A model generated the notes under the pieces. It did no database searches. It worked only from the letters and a program-made list of their open reading frames with translations, and was not told the origin of the DNA. The position numbers and the translations under genes are program-made. Below are positions 33,655 through 43,168 of a DNA stretch of 64,000 nucleotides, piece by piece. The stretch lies in the NCBI RefSeq assembly GCF_010894405.1, contig NZ_JAAIYA010000002.1:310001-374000 (forward strand). The letters are read 5' to 3'. The DNA is from Pyxidicoccus caerfyrddinensis. Lineage in GTDB: Bacteria; Myxococcota; Myxococcia; Myxococcales; Myxococcaceae. Numbering within the stretch: position 1 is the stretch's first letter; each line of letters starts with the position of its first letter.

Positions 33655-34250
33655 AGTCCCAGCCCCATCAACTGCGCGTCGAACGCGTCCGCGGTGGTGA
33701 AGAGGTGGCCGCGCAGGCCGAGCGCATTGGCCGTGTCCACGAACTCCTGGAGGTCGTCGAAGAAGGCGGCCTCGTGCGGGGCGCAGCCCACGCCCTGCAA
33801 TGCGAGCCGGTAGATTTCCGGCTCCGGCTTCACGTGGCCCACCTCGCAGCTCATCACCACGCTGTCGAAGCGCTTCAGCAGCGGCAGCAGGGGCTTCAGG
33901 TACGCGGCGTGGAGCGCGTTGGTGTTGGAGACGAGCCCCAGCTTCACCCTGCCCACCAGCCCCTCCACGCGCGGCAGCACCGCCGTGTGCAGGGTGAAGT
34001 GGCTGCTCCACAAGGGCGCGAACTCCGCCATGGGCACGTCCACGCCGAGCGCGCGGCACACGTCCTGGCGGATGCCCTCGGCGTCCAGCAGGCCCCGGTT
34101 GGCGGCCGTCCAGCCCGCGCCGGTGAGCCGCTGGCCCACCTCCGGGCCGGTGAGCCCCGCGCGCGCCGCCAGCCGCGCGAAGAGCAACGCGTTGTCATGG
34201 AAGACGAGGACGTTGCCCAAGTCCAACAGCACCGCCTTCACCGCCGCCAT
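33651..34250 (-). CDS. HAD-superfamily hydrolase
   Basis: The protein has 199 residues. Motif I is VLLDLGNVL (a DxG variant also used by YihX-type phosphatases), motif II is GLVSNTN, motif III is HVKPEPEIY, and motif IV is FFDDLQEFVDTA. A helical cap separates motifs I and II. It is probably a small-molecule phosphatase of the HAD-IA type; the substrate is unknown. It is translated with the downstream glycosyltransferase. Confidence 0.83.
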   Translation of the reverse strand: MAAVKAVLLDLGNVLVFHDNALLFARLAARAGLTGPEVGQRLTGAGWTAANRGLLDAEGIRQDVCRALGVDVPMAEFAPLWSSHFTLHTAVLPRVEGLVGRVKLGLVSNTNALHAAYLKPLLPLLKRFDSVVMSCEVGHVKPEPEIYRLALQGVGCAPHEAAFFDDLQEFVDTANALGLRGHLFTTADAFDAQLMGLGL

Positions 34251-34260
34251 GCAGCCTCCT

Positions 34261-36159
34261 TCAGATTCGGTAGGCGCGTGCCACGACCTGCATCTGCTCG
34301 GACACCTCGCGCAGGAGCGTCGCCGCCTTGGTGGTCGCCGCCAGGCCCTGCTGGGTGTCGTTCATCATCGAGGACAGGTCCGTCACCGCGCCGAAGATTT
34401 GGGCGATGCCCGCGTTCTGCTGGGCCACCGCGCCGGCAATCTGCCTCACCGCGGACGCGTTGTCCTGGATGATGGTGGCCAGCTCCTTCAGTCTGTCGCC
34501 GCTGCTGCGCACCTGCTCCAGGCCCGCCTCCACGCGCGAGTGGCCCGCCTCCGTCATCCGCGCGGTGGAGAGGATGGCGTTGCCCAGCTCGTTGAGGATG
34601 TCGCGCACCCGCACCGTGGAGTCGATGGACTGGTCCGCCAGGCTGCGGATTTCGCGCGCCACCACGCCAAAGCCCTTGCCGTGCTCACCCGAGCGCGCCG
34701 CTTCAATCGCCGCGTTGAGCGCCAGCATGTTGGACTGGTCCGCCAGATCTTTCACCGTCTGGGTGATGCCGCCAATCTGGCGCGTGCGCTCGTTGAGCTG
34801 GGTGATGCGCTCGGTCATCTGCCGGGACTGGTCCAGCAGGGACTGGAAGCCGCCGAGGCTGTCGCGGATGTCCTCCTCGCCCGCCTGGCCCACCTTTTCC
34901 GCGCGCACGGCCACCGTCAGCACCGCGTCCGCCTTCTCCGCGGCCAGCAGCGACGTCTGCTTGATTTCCTGCGCCGTCACCTGCGTCTCCTGCAGGGCGG
35001 CGGCCTGGCGCGCCACGTTGCGCTCCTGCTGGGCGGCGGCGCTCTGCAGCTCCGCCACCGTGTCGCTGAGCACGCGGGTGCCGCGGTGCAGGCTGTGCGC
35101 CGTGTCGCGTAGCTGCTTCACGAGCTGGCCGAAGGCGCCCGCCAGCTCGCCCACCTCGTCGTCGCCCGCCTTCACGTCAAGGGCCTGGGTGAGGTCGCCC
35201 TCGCGGACGAGGCGTGTCACCGCGTCGCGCAGGGCCAGCACCGGCCGGGTGACACTGCGCGCGAGCAGCCACGCGCCCGCCACACCCAGCGCCAGGAAGC
35301 CGGCGGCCAGCAGCAGCGCCTCCGTGCGCGCGCGGCTCACCGGCGCATAGGCCTCGTCCGGGGAGACCAGCGCCTCGAAGCGCCAGCCGTCGCCCACGTC
35401 CTTCACGTCCGTGCCGTTGACGGACGACACCGCCAGCAGCCCCGCGTCCGTGCCCCCTTCCGCGCCGCGCGAGTCGTACAGCACCGTGCCGTCCGACTGC
35501 CGCAGCGCCAGGGCGAAGCTCTTCAGGTCGCGCTGGCTCGCGCGGGTCAGCGAGGGGCGCACCAGCTCGTCCACCTGGGCCCAGTCGAAGGCGGCCATCA
35601 GCACGCCCAGGCGGTGGTTCGACGCCGGGTCGATGACGGGCACCGCCAGCGACAGCACGCGCACGCCGAGGATGGGGTCCTCCGCGGTGACGCCCTCGCC
35701 GGTGGTGCGGCCCTGCCGGGCCTCGCGGAACCAGGCGCTCCTACGCACCAGCTCCGGGTCGGCCGCGTAGGCGTCGCGCAGCGCCGGCATGCTGGCGGAC
35801 ACGGCGTGGCCCTCGTCGTTGAAGAGGACGATGCCGTTGAGGGTGAGGTAGCGGCGCTGGAGCAGCGCCAGCAGCACGTCCGCGGACTGGGTGTTGCCGG
35901 TGCGCAGCGCGGAGCGCACGTCCGAGTCCTCCGCCCAGTTGCGCAGGCTCGACTCGCGCTCGGCGAGCGTCGCCTCCAGCAGGTCCTTCACACCCTCGGC
36001 TTCCCGCAGCAGCGACGCGTGAATCTGCTCCTCCAACATCCGCCGCGCGTTGCGCGTCTGGAGCCAGTTGAGCGTCAGCAGCGGAACGACGGACAGCAGG
36101 GTGACGTACAGAGTCAAGCGCCCGCGAAGCGAGAGGGTGCCGAGGAGGCGAGGGGACAT
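34261..36159 (-). CDS. Methyl-accepting chemotaxis protein (transmembrane receptor)
   Basis: The protein has 632 residues. TM1 is at about 12-32, followed by a large extracytoplasmic sensor (33-285) with a dCache/PAS-like pattern, TM2 (about 288-307), HAMP (308-360, [18 protein letters not shown]) and an MCP signalling hairpin (about 400-600) with the tip [38 protein letters not shown]. It should signal to CheW/CheA complexes to steer motility. No Che gene is adjacent, so it is an orphan receptor. It stops 10 nt before the HAD gene begins. Confidence 0.92.
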   Translation of the reverse strand: MSPRLLGTLSLRGRLTLYVTLLSVVPLLTLNWLQTRNARRMLEEQIHASLLREAEGVKDLLEATLAERESSLRNWAEDSDVRSALRTGNTQSADVLLALLQRRYLTLNGIVLFNDEGHAVSASMPALRDAYAADPELVRRSAWFREARQGRTTGEGVTAEDPILGVRVLSLAVPVIDPASNHRLGVLMAAFDWAQVDELVRPSLTRASQRDLKSFALALRQSDGTVLYDSRGAEGGTDAGLLAVSSVNGTDVKDVGDGWRFEALVSPDEAYAPVSRARTEALLLAAGFLALGVAGAWLLARSVTRPVLALRDAVTRLVREGDLTQALDVKAGDDEVGELAGAFGQLVKQLRDTAHSLHRGTRVLSDTVAELQSAAAQQERNVARQAAALQETQVTAQEIKQTSLLAAEKADAVLTVAVRAEKVGQAGEEDIRDSLGGFQSLLDQSRQMTERITQLNERTRQIGGITQTVKDLADQSNMLALNAAIEAARSGEHGKGFGVVAREIRSLADQSIDSTVRVRDILNELGNAILSTARMTEAGHSRVEAGLEQVRSSGDRLKELATIIQDNASAVRQIAGAVAQQNAGIAQIFGAVTDLSSMMNDTQQGLAATTKAATLLREVSEQMQVVARAYRI

Positions 36160-36257
36160 GTGTCTCGGGGCTCGGAGGACGGGGGCCCTCCGAGGAGGTT
36201 GCCCCCGCCCTATACACCAGAGCCCCGCGCGCGCGGGTGCCTTCCGCGCTTCCCTGC

Positions 36258-36698
36258 CTAGAGGACAGGCACCCGGTCAGGCAGGTCCCTGGCCGGCACG
36301 TTGGAGTAGTCCGCGTCCACGTCCAGCAGCACGCGCTGCTTTACCCGTGAGCTCAGCAACCGCCGCACGCGTCCGAGGAAAACGGGAGGCGCCGCGATGA
36401 CGAGTTTGTCGAAGGCCTGGCGATCATGCCCCTTGTCCAGGTAGTCGGACAACTCGCGGGCGAAGCGGTCGTGCTCCAACTCCTTGCGGCCGTTGGGCTC
36501 GTTCTCCGGGGGCGGGCCGTGGAGCGTGCCCGCGTTGGGGTTGTCCGGCTGATTGAGCAGCTCGAAGGCCTTGGCGCGGCTCTCTTCGTGTTGGAACTCC
36601 TCCACCAACTGCCAGTCCCCCTGCGCCTTCGCGTCCGTCGCGAAGAGCCGTGCACGGCTCGCGTTCCCCACGAGAATCCAGAGCGTTCCATCCGCCAT
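36258..36698 (-). CDS. Host-attachment-type protein (host_attach family)
   Basis: The protein has 146 residues. It fits the family annotated as 'required for attachment to host cells': an N-terminal [15 protein letters not shown] strand/turn, a RLKLELL-like segment, an [21 protein letters not shown] helix, and a C-terminal [18 protein letters not shown] strand-helix. The family name comes from an Agrobacterium phenotype, and the molecular role is not known; it is not evidence of host association here. AAAGGAGAG before the ATG fixes the start. Confidence 0.78.
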   Translation of the reverse strand: MADGTLWILVGNASRARLFATDAKAQGDWQLVEEFQHEESRAKAFELLNQPDNPNAGTLHGPPPENEPNGRKELEHDRFARELSDYLDKGHDRQAFDKLVIAAPPVFLGRVRRLLSSRVKQRVLLDVDADYSNVPARDLPDRVPVL

Positions 36699-36873
36699 GT
36701 CGTTTCTCTCCTTTAGGAAGGGAGATGAGGACAGGCATGGCGCCCGGCAAGCTTCCGTCACCGAGCCGCGCCCCTGTCGTGCGCAGGGCAGGCGGCCATG
36801 TCCCACCCCGGTTGACAGGGTTTGCTCCCCGGTACGGAAGGCCGTGCCCGAGGATCATTCCGTTGTGGGGGGT

Positions 36874-36886
36874 GACAGGGTAGAAC
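36874..36886 (+). promoter_or_regulatory. Promoter-like motif directly before the PEGA gene
   Basis: GACAGGGTAGAAC matches the block before the kinase operon at 27242, with TAGAAC as the -10-like hexamer. It is so close to the ATG (7 nt) that transcription would start at about the start codon, implying a leaderless mRNA. A TTGACA lies further upstream (36812), at a 15-nt spacing from TACGGA. Confidence 0.35.
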
Positions 36887-36893
36887 GTTCAGT

Positions 36894-38108
36894 ATGCGTA
36901 TTCCCGCCGCCTCCTCCGTCGCCCTGCTGGCGCTCGCGCTGTGGGTCCACCCCGCGTGGGCCCAGGAGCAGGGCGGACTGGGCCTGGACCTCAGCAGCGA
37001 CACCTCGACGCAGGAGCAGCCGCCGGGCGACATGGGGCTGGACCTGCGCGCCGACGACCCGAAGACGGAGCTGATGCCGCGCTTCGTGCTGCTGGGGCTG
37101 GACACGCCCGAGCGGGCCGGCGCGCAGCAGTCGGCCGTCTGGCTGAAGGCGCTGGCGCGCGGGGCCATGTCCTCCGGCATGGTGACGCTGGGGGCCAACC
37201 TCCAGGATGCGCGCGAGCGGCTGGCGGACGGCTACGACGCGGCGGTGCGCTGCACGGAGGCCGCGTGCCTTTCGGAGCCGGCCGAGTCGCTGGACGCGGA
37301 CCTGCTCACCACCGCGCGCCTGTCCCTGGAGGACGCGGGCTGGACGCTGCGGGCGTGGACGTATGACCGCGACCGGCGTGTGGTGCATGAGGACGTGGTG
37401 ACGGGGCGCAACCCCAAGGACGCCGCCTTCCAGAAGGAGGCCACCACCAAGCTGTCCAACCGGATGATGGCCCTGGCCCGGCCGCGCGCGGTGCTGAAGG
37501 TGAGCGTCAACGTGTCGACGGCGGTGGTGAAGGTGGGCGAGCGCATCCTCGGCGTGGGCAGCGTGGAGGCGCGCCTGCCGCCGGGCACCGCGCAGCTCGA
37601 GGTGTCCGCGGACGAGTACAGCACCTTCACCCGGACGCTGAACCTCAAGCCCGGCGCGCGCGAAGAGGTGGAGGTGCGGCTGGAAATCTCCGGCCCTGCG
37701 CCGGAAGGCCCCGGCGACGACGCGGTGGCGAGGGCCTCCGGTCGGAGCGGCGGCGGCGCTTCCGTCTTCAAGCGGCCGGCGCTCTACACCGCGCTGGTGG
37801 GCCTGGCGGCGGTGGGCGTGGGCATGGTGATGGGCAAGAGCGCCAAGGACGTGGAGGCTCGGGCGGGCGACGCGGACGGGGACGGCATCTACGACGTGAG
37901 CCGCAAGGAGCGGCTGGACGCGCAGTCGCAGGCCAACCTCGCCACGGCGCTCATCGTCGGCGGCGGCGTGGTGACCGCGGGCAGCGTGGTGTGGCTGGTG
38001 GTGGTGCCCGCGCGCAGTGCCCCTTCTTCTTCCTCGCTGGAGCCGGGTGGGCGTGGCGGCGCCGCGTCCTCCACGGCGCTCCACCTCGTCGTCGGCGGGA
38101 GCTTCTGA
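36894..38108 (+). CDS. PEGA-domain membrane-associated secreted protein
   Basis: The protein has 404 residues. A signal peptide (SVALLALALWVHPAWAQ) is followed by a mixed domain, a PEGA-type beta domain (VKVGERILGVGSVEARLPPGTAQLEVSADEY, near residues 215-250) and two C-terminal membrane-like helices (YTALVGLAAVGVGMVMG and LATALIVGGGVVTAGSVVWLVVV). PEGA domains occur in surface and S-layer-like proteins. It is followed after 7 nt by the Cys-rich lipoprotein, and both probably form an operon. Function unknown. Confidence 0.75.
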   Translation: MRIPAASSVALLALALWVHPAWAQEQGGLGLDLSSDTSTQEQPPGDMGLDLRADDPKTELMPRFVLLGLDTPERAGAQQSAVWLKALARGAMSSGMVTLGANLQDARERLADGYDAAVRCTEAACLSEPAESLDADLLTTARLSLEDAGWTLRAWTYDRDRRVVHEDVVTGRNPKDAAFQKEATTKLSNRMMALARPRAVLKVSVNVSTAVVKVGERILGVGSVEARLPPGTAQLEVSADEYSTFTRTLNLKPGAREEVEVRLEISGPAPEGPGDDAVARASGRSGGGASVFKRPALYTALVGLAAVGVGMVMGKSAKDVEARAGDADGDGIYDVSRKERLDAQSQANLATALIVGGGVVTAGSVVWLVVVPARSAPSSSSLEPGGRGGAASSTALHLVVGGSF

Positions 38109-38115
38109 GCCTCTT

Positions 38116-39816
38116 ATGAAGACCTTCAATCCCTGGCTGCGCGCGCTCTGCGCCCTGCTGCTCCTGTCCGGTGCGGCGGGCTGCAAGGTGGAGTTCCCCA
38201 ACGACGTGCCCTACACCTGCGACGCGGACGCGGACTGTGGCGGCGACGGCTACCTGTGCACGGCGCTGCCCAACGACGGGCCGAAGTACTGCTGCCTCCC
38301 CGAGGAGGGCGAGCGCTGCAACAACGTGGACGACGACTGCGACGGCGCCGTCGATGAGCTGGACACGCCCTGCTACACGGGCCCGGCGGGCACCAGCGGC
38401 GTGGGGACGTGCAAGCCCGGCCAGTCCGTGTGTGACCGCAACGGCGCCATCATCTGCGTCAACCAGGTGGTCCCGCGCAACGAGGAGTGCAACGGCAAGG
38501 ACGATGACTGTGACGGCAGCAGCGACGAGGACTTCGACCTGCAGACGGACCCCGGCTACTGCGGCCGCTGCGAGACGGCCTGCACCCTCCTGCAGAACTG
38601 CGTGAATGGCGAGTGCGTCCGGCGCGGCGAGCTGGACTGCGGCAACGGCGTGGACGACAACAACGACGGCCCGGCCGACTGCGCGGACCGCGACGACTGC
38701 GACAACCAGGCGTGCGGCGAGGGCTGCGTGTGCCGCAACGGCCGGAAGACCGAGGCCAACTGCGGCGCCGGTGGCGACGAGGACAACGACGGGCTCACCG
38801 ACTGCGCGGACCGCGACGACTGCGACAACAAGGCCTGCGGCACGGGCTGCGCGTGCGTGAATGGCCGCAAGGAGGAGACGGAGTGCGGCAATCAGACCGC
38901 GCAGAGCGCTCCCATCGACGATGACGGCGACGGTTCCGCCAACTGCGTGGACTCGGACTGCGACCGGCAGTCGTGCGGCGACGGGAAGATCTGCCAGGTC
39001 AATGCGTGCGTCGAGGGTGACTGCGCCAACGGCGTGGACGACGACGCGAAGAACGGCATCGACTGCGCGGACACCGCGGCCTGCACCGGCGAGCCCTGCG
39101 GCCAGGGCTGCACGTGCGGCGGCGGCAAGCGGACGGAGACGGACTGCACCGACGGCATCAGCAATGACGGCGACCCGGAAATCGACTGCGCGGACCCGGA
39201 CTGCAACACCAAGGTGTGCGTGGCCGGCGAGTCGAACACCGCCTGCGTGTACTCCGCCACGACGCCCCGGTGCGCGGAGACCAACTGCCGCGACACCCGC
39301 GACAACGACGGCGCCGACGGCGCCGACTGCGCCGACCGTCTGGACTGCGACTACACCATCATCGTGCAGCCCTCGGGTCAGGTGCCCTCGCAGATGTGCA
39401 TCGGTGGCTCGGCGCAGGAGACCAACTGCTCCAACAACGCGGACGACGACGGCGACGGGAAGATTGACTGCGCCGCCGGCAACTCGGACGAGAACTGCGT
39501 GAGCGGCGAGTGCGGCCTCGGCTGCAATCTGACCAACTGCGTCCGCAGGGAGACCCTCTGCGGCGATGGCCGGGACAACGACGGCAACAACGGCACCGAC
39601 TGCGCGGACACCGCGGACTGCGACAACCAGTCTTGCGGCACCGGGTGCGTCTGCGCCGCCGGCGGCAAGAAGGAGACCCTCTGCGCCGACCGCGTCGACA
39701 ACGACGGCAACAACGGCACCGACTGCGCGGACAGCGCGGACTGCCCGCAGGGCACCGCTTGCACGCGCAGCAACGGCGCGGCGGGCACGTGCCAGCCCAA
39801 CAAGTCGTGTGGGTGA
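38116..39816 (+). CDS. Cys-rich lipoprotein with Asp/Asn-rich metal-binding (MopE-like) repeats
   Basis: The protein has 566 residues. The signal ends LLLSGAAGC (Cys23). The mature protein is a chain of repeats of about 40-50 residues of the form DGxxDCADxxDCDNQxCGxGC, rich in Cys, Asp, Asn and Gly, typical of MopE-like/putative metal-binding motif proteins. The regular acidic loops suggest Ca2+ or other metal binding, and paired Cys suggest disulfides. It is likely surface-exposed and is probably co-transcribed with the upstream PEGA gene. Function unknown. Confidence 0.83.
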   Translation: MKTFNPWLRALCALLLLSGAAGCKVEFPNDVPYTCDADADCGGDGYLCTALPNDGPKYCCLPEEGERCNNVDDDCDGAVDELDTPCYTGPAGTSGVGTCKPGQSVCDRNGAIICVNQVVPRNEECNGKDDDCDGSSDEDFDLQTDPGYCGRCETACTLLQNCVNGECVRRGELDCGNGVDDNNDGPADCADRDDCDNQACGEGCVCRNGRKTEANCGAGGDEDNDGLTDCADRDDCDNKACGTGCACVNGRKEETECGNQTAQSAPIDDDGDGSANCVDSDCDRQSCGDGKICQVNACVEGDCANGVDDDAKNGIDCADTAACTGEPCGQGCTCGGGKRTETDCTDGISNDGDPEIDCADPDCNTKVCVAGESNTACVYSATTPRCAETNCRDTRDNDGADGADCADRLDCDYTIIVQPSGQVPSQMCIGGSAQETNCSNNADDDGDGKIDCAAGNSDENCVSGECGLGCNLTNCVRRETLCGDGRDNDGNNGTDCADTADCDNQSCGTGCVCAAGGKKETLCADRVDNDGNNGTDCADSADCPQGTACTRSNGAAGTCQPNKSCG

Positions 39817-39825
39817 CCGTCTGAC

Positions 39826-39860
39826 GCGCGGCGGGGTCCTCTCCCGAGGCCCCACCGCGC
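39826..39860 (+). terminator. Hairpin after the Cys-rich lipoprotein
   Basis: A 13-position stem with one mismatch and one wobble (GCGCGGCGGGGTC with GGCCCCACCGCGC) encloses a 9-nt loop, starting 10 nt after the stop. No clear T-run follows, so termination is inferred. The rest of the 332-nt gap to the next gene holds no supported gene. Confidence 0.5.
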
Positions 39861-40148
39861 ACCCCCGCTGCCCACCCTGTTTCGACTTCCGAGCCCCCGC
39901 GTCGTGAATCCGTCACTCCCGCACTGTTCGTTGGCCGTCAGTCACCGGTGGGCGGACGCGGCCCCGGCATGGCGACTGGCGAACAGCCCCGGCGGGACGG
40001 GTGGGTGTTCCTCCGAGGGCGTTCCCTCGGAAACTCGCCGCATGAGGCATCGCGAATTCTCACAGCCCGACAAGTTCGCCGTCCCTGGGAAGACAGACTG
40101 TCGTGAGAGGGTTGCCGTTGGACCCGATCATGGAAAGTTCTTCCCATC

Positions 40149-41648
40149 ATGGGCTCCGATGACCTCTTCGCACAGACCGTCCTGTCTACCGCCGGGGGCG
40201 CCGTGGCTGGCGTCGTGAACCGGTCCGACGTGGAGCTGCGGGAAGGCTCCACGCTCGGGAACTACCAGCTCGAGCGACTCCTCGGAGAGGGGTCCATGGG
40301 CAAGGTGTTCCAGGCGCGCCATGTGCGGCTGGGACGCCAGGTGGCGCTCAAGGTGCTCAAGGCCGAGCACGCGCGGGACAGCAGCTTCGTGCAGCGCTTC
40401 TTCCAGGAGGCGCGCACCGTCAATCAAATCAACCACGAGCACATCGTCGAAATCTTCGACTTCGTGGACGAGGGCGCGGGCGGGCACGTCTACTGCGTGA
40501 TGGAGCTGCTGCGCGGGCAGAGCCTGTCGTCGCTCGCCCTGGAGGAGAAGCTGACGCTCGCGCGCATCCAGCGCATCGTCGTGCAGGTGTGCGCGGCGCT
40601 GGGCGCGGCGCACCAGGTGGGGGTGGTGCACCGGGACATCAAGCCGGACAACCTCTTCATCATCCACCGCGCGGGCCAGCCGGACTTCGTGAAGGTGCTG
40701 GACTTCGGCGTGGCGAAGCTCCTCACGGCCGAGGGCAACACCACGGGGACGATGGACGGCACCATCATCGGCACGCCCGCGTACATGGCGCCGGAGCAGG
40801 CCGCGGGCCTGCAGGTGGACCCGCGCGCGGACGTCTACGCGGTGGGCAACATCCTCTACGAGCTGCTCTCCGGGCGGCCTCCCTTCCAGGCTCCGGCCTT
40901 CGGCCAGCTGGTGGTGCAGATCATCACCCAGCCGCCGCCGTCGCTGCCCACGCACCTGCCTTCCGGCGAGCCGCTGCCGGCGCAGCTGTCCGCGCTGGTG
41001 ATGCGCTGCCTGGCGAAGGAGCCGGAGGCGCGGCCGCAGAGCCTGGCGGAGGTGACCACGGCGCTGTTGCTGCTGCCCACGACGCCCGCGCAGCTGGCGG
41101 CCGCCGCCGAGGCGGTGGACCTCTCTGAGCGGCCCACGCAGCGGATGCGCGCGGCGGTGGGGCGTCTGCCTCCCCGCGTGGCGCTGGCCGCGGGCGCGGC
41201 GGTGCTGGCGCTGGTGTCCGGCGTGCTCACCTGGTCCGGGCTCCGGTTCGCGCGCGAGCCCTCGCCCACTCCGCTGATGGTGGGAGCGACGGCGATGGTG
41301 GCGGCGGCGGACACGACGCCCCCGGCCGCGGCGCACGGGCCCGTCACCCTCACGGTGCGCTCGTTCCCGGAAGGGGCGCAGGTGCTGCGCGCGGACACGG
41401 GTGAGGTGCTGGGCGTCACGCCGCTCATCAAGGAGTTCCCGGGGAGCAACGCGCCCATCGGCCTGCGGGTGGAGCTGGCCGGCTATGTCCCGCTGGAGCG
41501 GGTGGTGCGGCTGGACCAGCACGCGGAGCTGGTGGTGCCGCTCGCCAAGGCCCAGACGGCGCCGCGGCACACGCCGGGCTCCTCGCGGCCGGCGCCTCGG
41601 AAGGGAGGGGTGCGCGATGCGGTCATCGACCCGTTCGCCGCCCCGTAG
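40149..41648 (+). CDS. Ser/Thr protein kinase with C-terminal PEGA domain
   Basis: The protein has 499 residues. The kinase domain is at about 36-305: LLGEGSMGKVFQA, VALKVL, HRDIKPDN, DFGVAK, GTPAYMAPEQ. A membrane helix is at about 343-364 (VALAAGAAVLALVSGVLTW) and a PEGA-like beta domain at about 395-460 (VTLTVRSFPEGAQVLRADTGEVLG). It should be an inner-membrane kinase with a periplasmic sensor. The TPR gene starts inside its last 32 bases, so both are co-expressed. Confidence 0.9.
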   Translation: MGSDDLFAQTVLSTAGGAVAGVVNRSDVELREGSTLGNYQLERLLGEGSMGKVFQARHVRLGRQVALKVLKAEHARDSSFVQRFFQEARTVNQINHEHIVEIFDFVDEGAGGHVYCVMELLRGQSLSSLALEEKLTLARIQRIVVQVCAALGAAHQVGVVHRDIKPDNLFIIHRAGQPDFVKVLDFGVAKLLTAEGNTTGTMDGTIIGTPAYMAPEQAAGLQVDPRADVYAVGNILYELLSGRPPFQAPAFGQLVVQIITQPPPSLPTHLPSGEPLPAQLSALVMRCLAKEPEARPQSLAEVTTALLLLPTTPAQLAAAAEAVDLSERPTQRMRAAVGRLPPRVALAAGAAVLALVSGVLTWSGLRFAREPSPTPLMVGATAMVAAADTTPPAAAHGPVTLTVRSFPEGAQVLRADTGEVLGVTPLIKEFPGSNAPIGLRVELAGYVPLERVVRLDQHAELVVPLAKAQTAPRHTPGSSRPAPRKGGVRDAVIDPFAAP

Positions 41649-42342
41649 CCGGCTGTCGCTGCTCCTGCTGGGACTGCTGCTGCTGGGGGCGCCGTCGTCC
41701 GCGTGGGCGGAGGAGCCCGCGGCGGTGTCGCCCGAGGTGGAGGAGCAGGCGCGCGCGCGCTTCGCGGAGGGCAACCTCGCGTATGACGTGGGCGACTTCG
41801 GCAAGGCGCTGAAGTCCTTCAGCGAGGCGTACCGGCTCAAGCCGCTGCCGGGCTTCCTCTTCAACATGGCGCAGTGCCACCGGCAGCTCGGCCAGTTCTC
41901 CCGCGCGGCCTTCTTCTACCGGCGCTACCTGTCGCTGATGCCGGACACGGCGTCCGCACCCGTGGTGCGCGAGCTGGTGCAGGAGATGGAGGCCCGCGCC
42001 CGCGAGCAGGAGGCGCGGCGGCTGGAGCGCGAGCGCGCCGAGCAGGACAAGCAGGTGCAACACGCTCGCGCGGAAGCGGCGAACGCCGAGGCCGAGGCCG
42101 CCGCCCGCCGCCGCGCGGAGCTGGAGGCCGAGCAGCGCGCGCTGGAGGTGCGCACCGCGCAGTCGCTCACCGGACCCGGGCCGCGGGGTCAGGCCCAGGG
42201 GGGCGCGAAGTGGACGCGCAAGTGGTGGGTGTGGGCCGGGGCGGGCGCGGCGGCGGCGCTCGTCACCACCGGCGTCATCCTGGCGACCAGCGGTCCGGAC
42301 GCGCGACCCACCTCGCTGGGTAGTGTGGGGCGTCCCCGGTAG
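41617..42342 (+). CDS. TPR-domain secreted/membrane protein coupled to the kinase
   Basis: The protein has 241 residues. The signal-type N-terminus (LSLLLLGLLLLGAPSSAWA) is followed by a TPR pair (ARFAEGNLAYDVGDFGKALKSFSEAYRLKP and FLFNMAQCHRQLGQFSRAAFFYRRYL), a charged coiled coil (about 110-180) and a C-terminal membrane helix (WWVWAGAGAAAALVTTGVIL). It overlaps the kinase end by 32 nt, and AAGGGAGGGG six bases upstream sets its start. It is probably a partner of the kinase in the cell envelope; function unknown. Confidence 0.78.
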   Translation: MRSSTRSPPRSRLSLLLLGLLLLGAPSSAWAEEPAAVSPEVEEQARARFAEGNLAYDVGDFGKALKSFSEAYRLKPLPGFLFNMAQCHRQLGQFSRAAFFYRRYLSLMPDTASAPVVRELVQEMEARAREQEARRLERERAEQDKQVQHARAEAANAEAEAAARRRAELEAEQRALEVRTAQSLTGPGPRGQAQGGAKWTRKWWVWAGAGAAAALVTTGVILATSGPDARPTSLGSVGRPR

Positions 42343-42420
42343 GCCCACCTCGCCGGGCGGCGTGAGGCGTTCGGCCAGGCCCGCTCCTACGGGTACGGCT
42401 CGGGGTCCGACGTCGGGGCT

Positions 42421-42957
42421 TCAGCGGGGCGCGACGGCCTGCGCCAGGACCTGCGCGGCGATGCGGCCGATGCGCTCGTTGAAGCCCTCCGCGTCATGGA
42501 AGGTGAGGCGCACGTCTCCCACCTGGAGCTGAAGGCCCGGGCGGAGGACGACAGGTTGCTCCGGCTCCAGCGATACGCCCTCCAGCGACACGGGGCGCGA
42601 GCCGGGCAGGCGCGTCACCTGCCACTGCCCGTCCGGCGTGGGGGCCAGGACGAGCTGCTCGCGGGACACCGTGGCGTCGTTGACGACCATGGCGTTGTGC
42701 GAGGAGCGCCCCAGGCCGATGGGGCCCCGCTCGGCCATGGCCACCAGCTCGAAGCACATGGCGTCCCCGGCAGGCAGGCAGTCGCGGAGGTCCGTCAGCG
42801 GCAGCCGCGTGGCGGCCACGTTGCCTTCCACCGTCTCAGGGACGTTCCAGGCGCCTGCCTCCCACACCAGCCACGGGTGTGGGTACTTGGCGCGAAACCT
42901 TTCCTTCAGTGCCATGTGCTGACGCACGAGCAGCGAGAGCAACAGAGCGCGGGCCAT
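42421..42957 (-). CDS. FHA-domain protein
   Basis: The protein has 178 residues. A forkhead-associated fold is indicated by LGRSSHNAMVVNDATVSREQLVL, with the GR and SR motifs of phosphothreonine-binding domains. The usual His after SR is Gln here (SREQ), so binding may be weaker. N-terminal and C-terminal parts are strand-rich. It could read kinase output in this kinase-rich neighbourhood, but no direct link is visible. It has two possible starts (42957 and 42915). Confidence 0.75.
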   Translation of the reverse strand: MARALLLSLLVRQHMALKERFRAKYPHPWLVWEAGAWNVPETVEGNVAATRLPLTDLRDCLPAGDAMCFELVAMAERGPIGLGRSSHNAMVVNDATVSREQLVLAPTPDGQWQVTRLPGSRPVSLEGVSLEPEQPVVLRPGLQLQVGDVRLTFHDAEGFNERIGRIAAQVLAQAVAPR

Positions 42958-43168
42958 GAGGACTGCATAACCTCCCTCAGGGCGGCGTGCGGCACAAGGC
43001 GCAACAGGTTGTCCACGGGTCCACGAATGGGCGGAAGCGGGCCCGGGGACCCCCACTCGCGCGCGAGCCGGGGCCTGTAGTACACCTACCCCCACATGCT
43101 GTCGCAGGTCCCATGCGGCGCCTGCTGATCGCCCCTCCGTCAAGGCCCCCCAGCCTCCTGGAAACGTG

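Noticed and set aside
36258-36698. Evidence of host association from the 'host attachment' family name
   Set aside because: The name derives from one plant-associated species; the family is widespread and of unknown mechanism.
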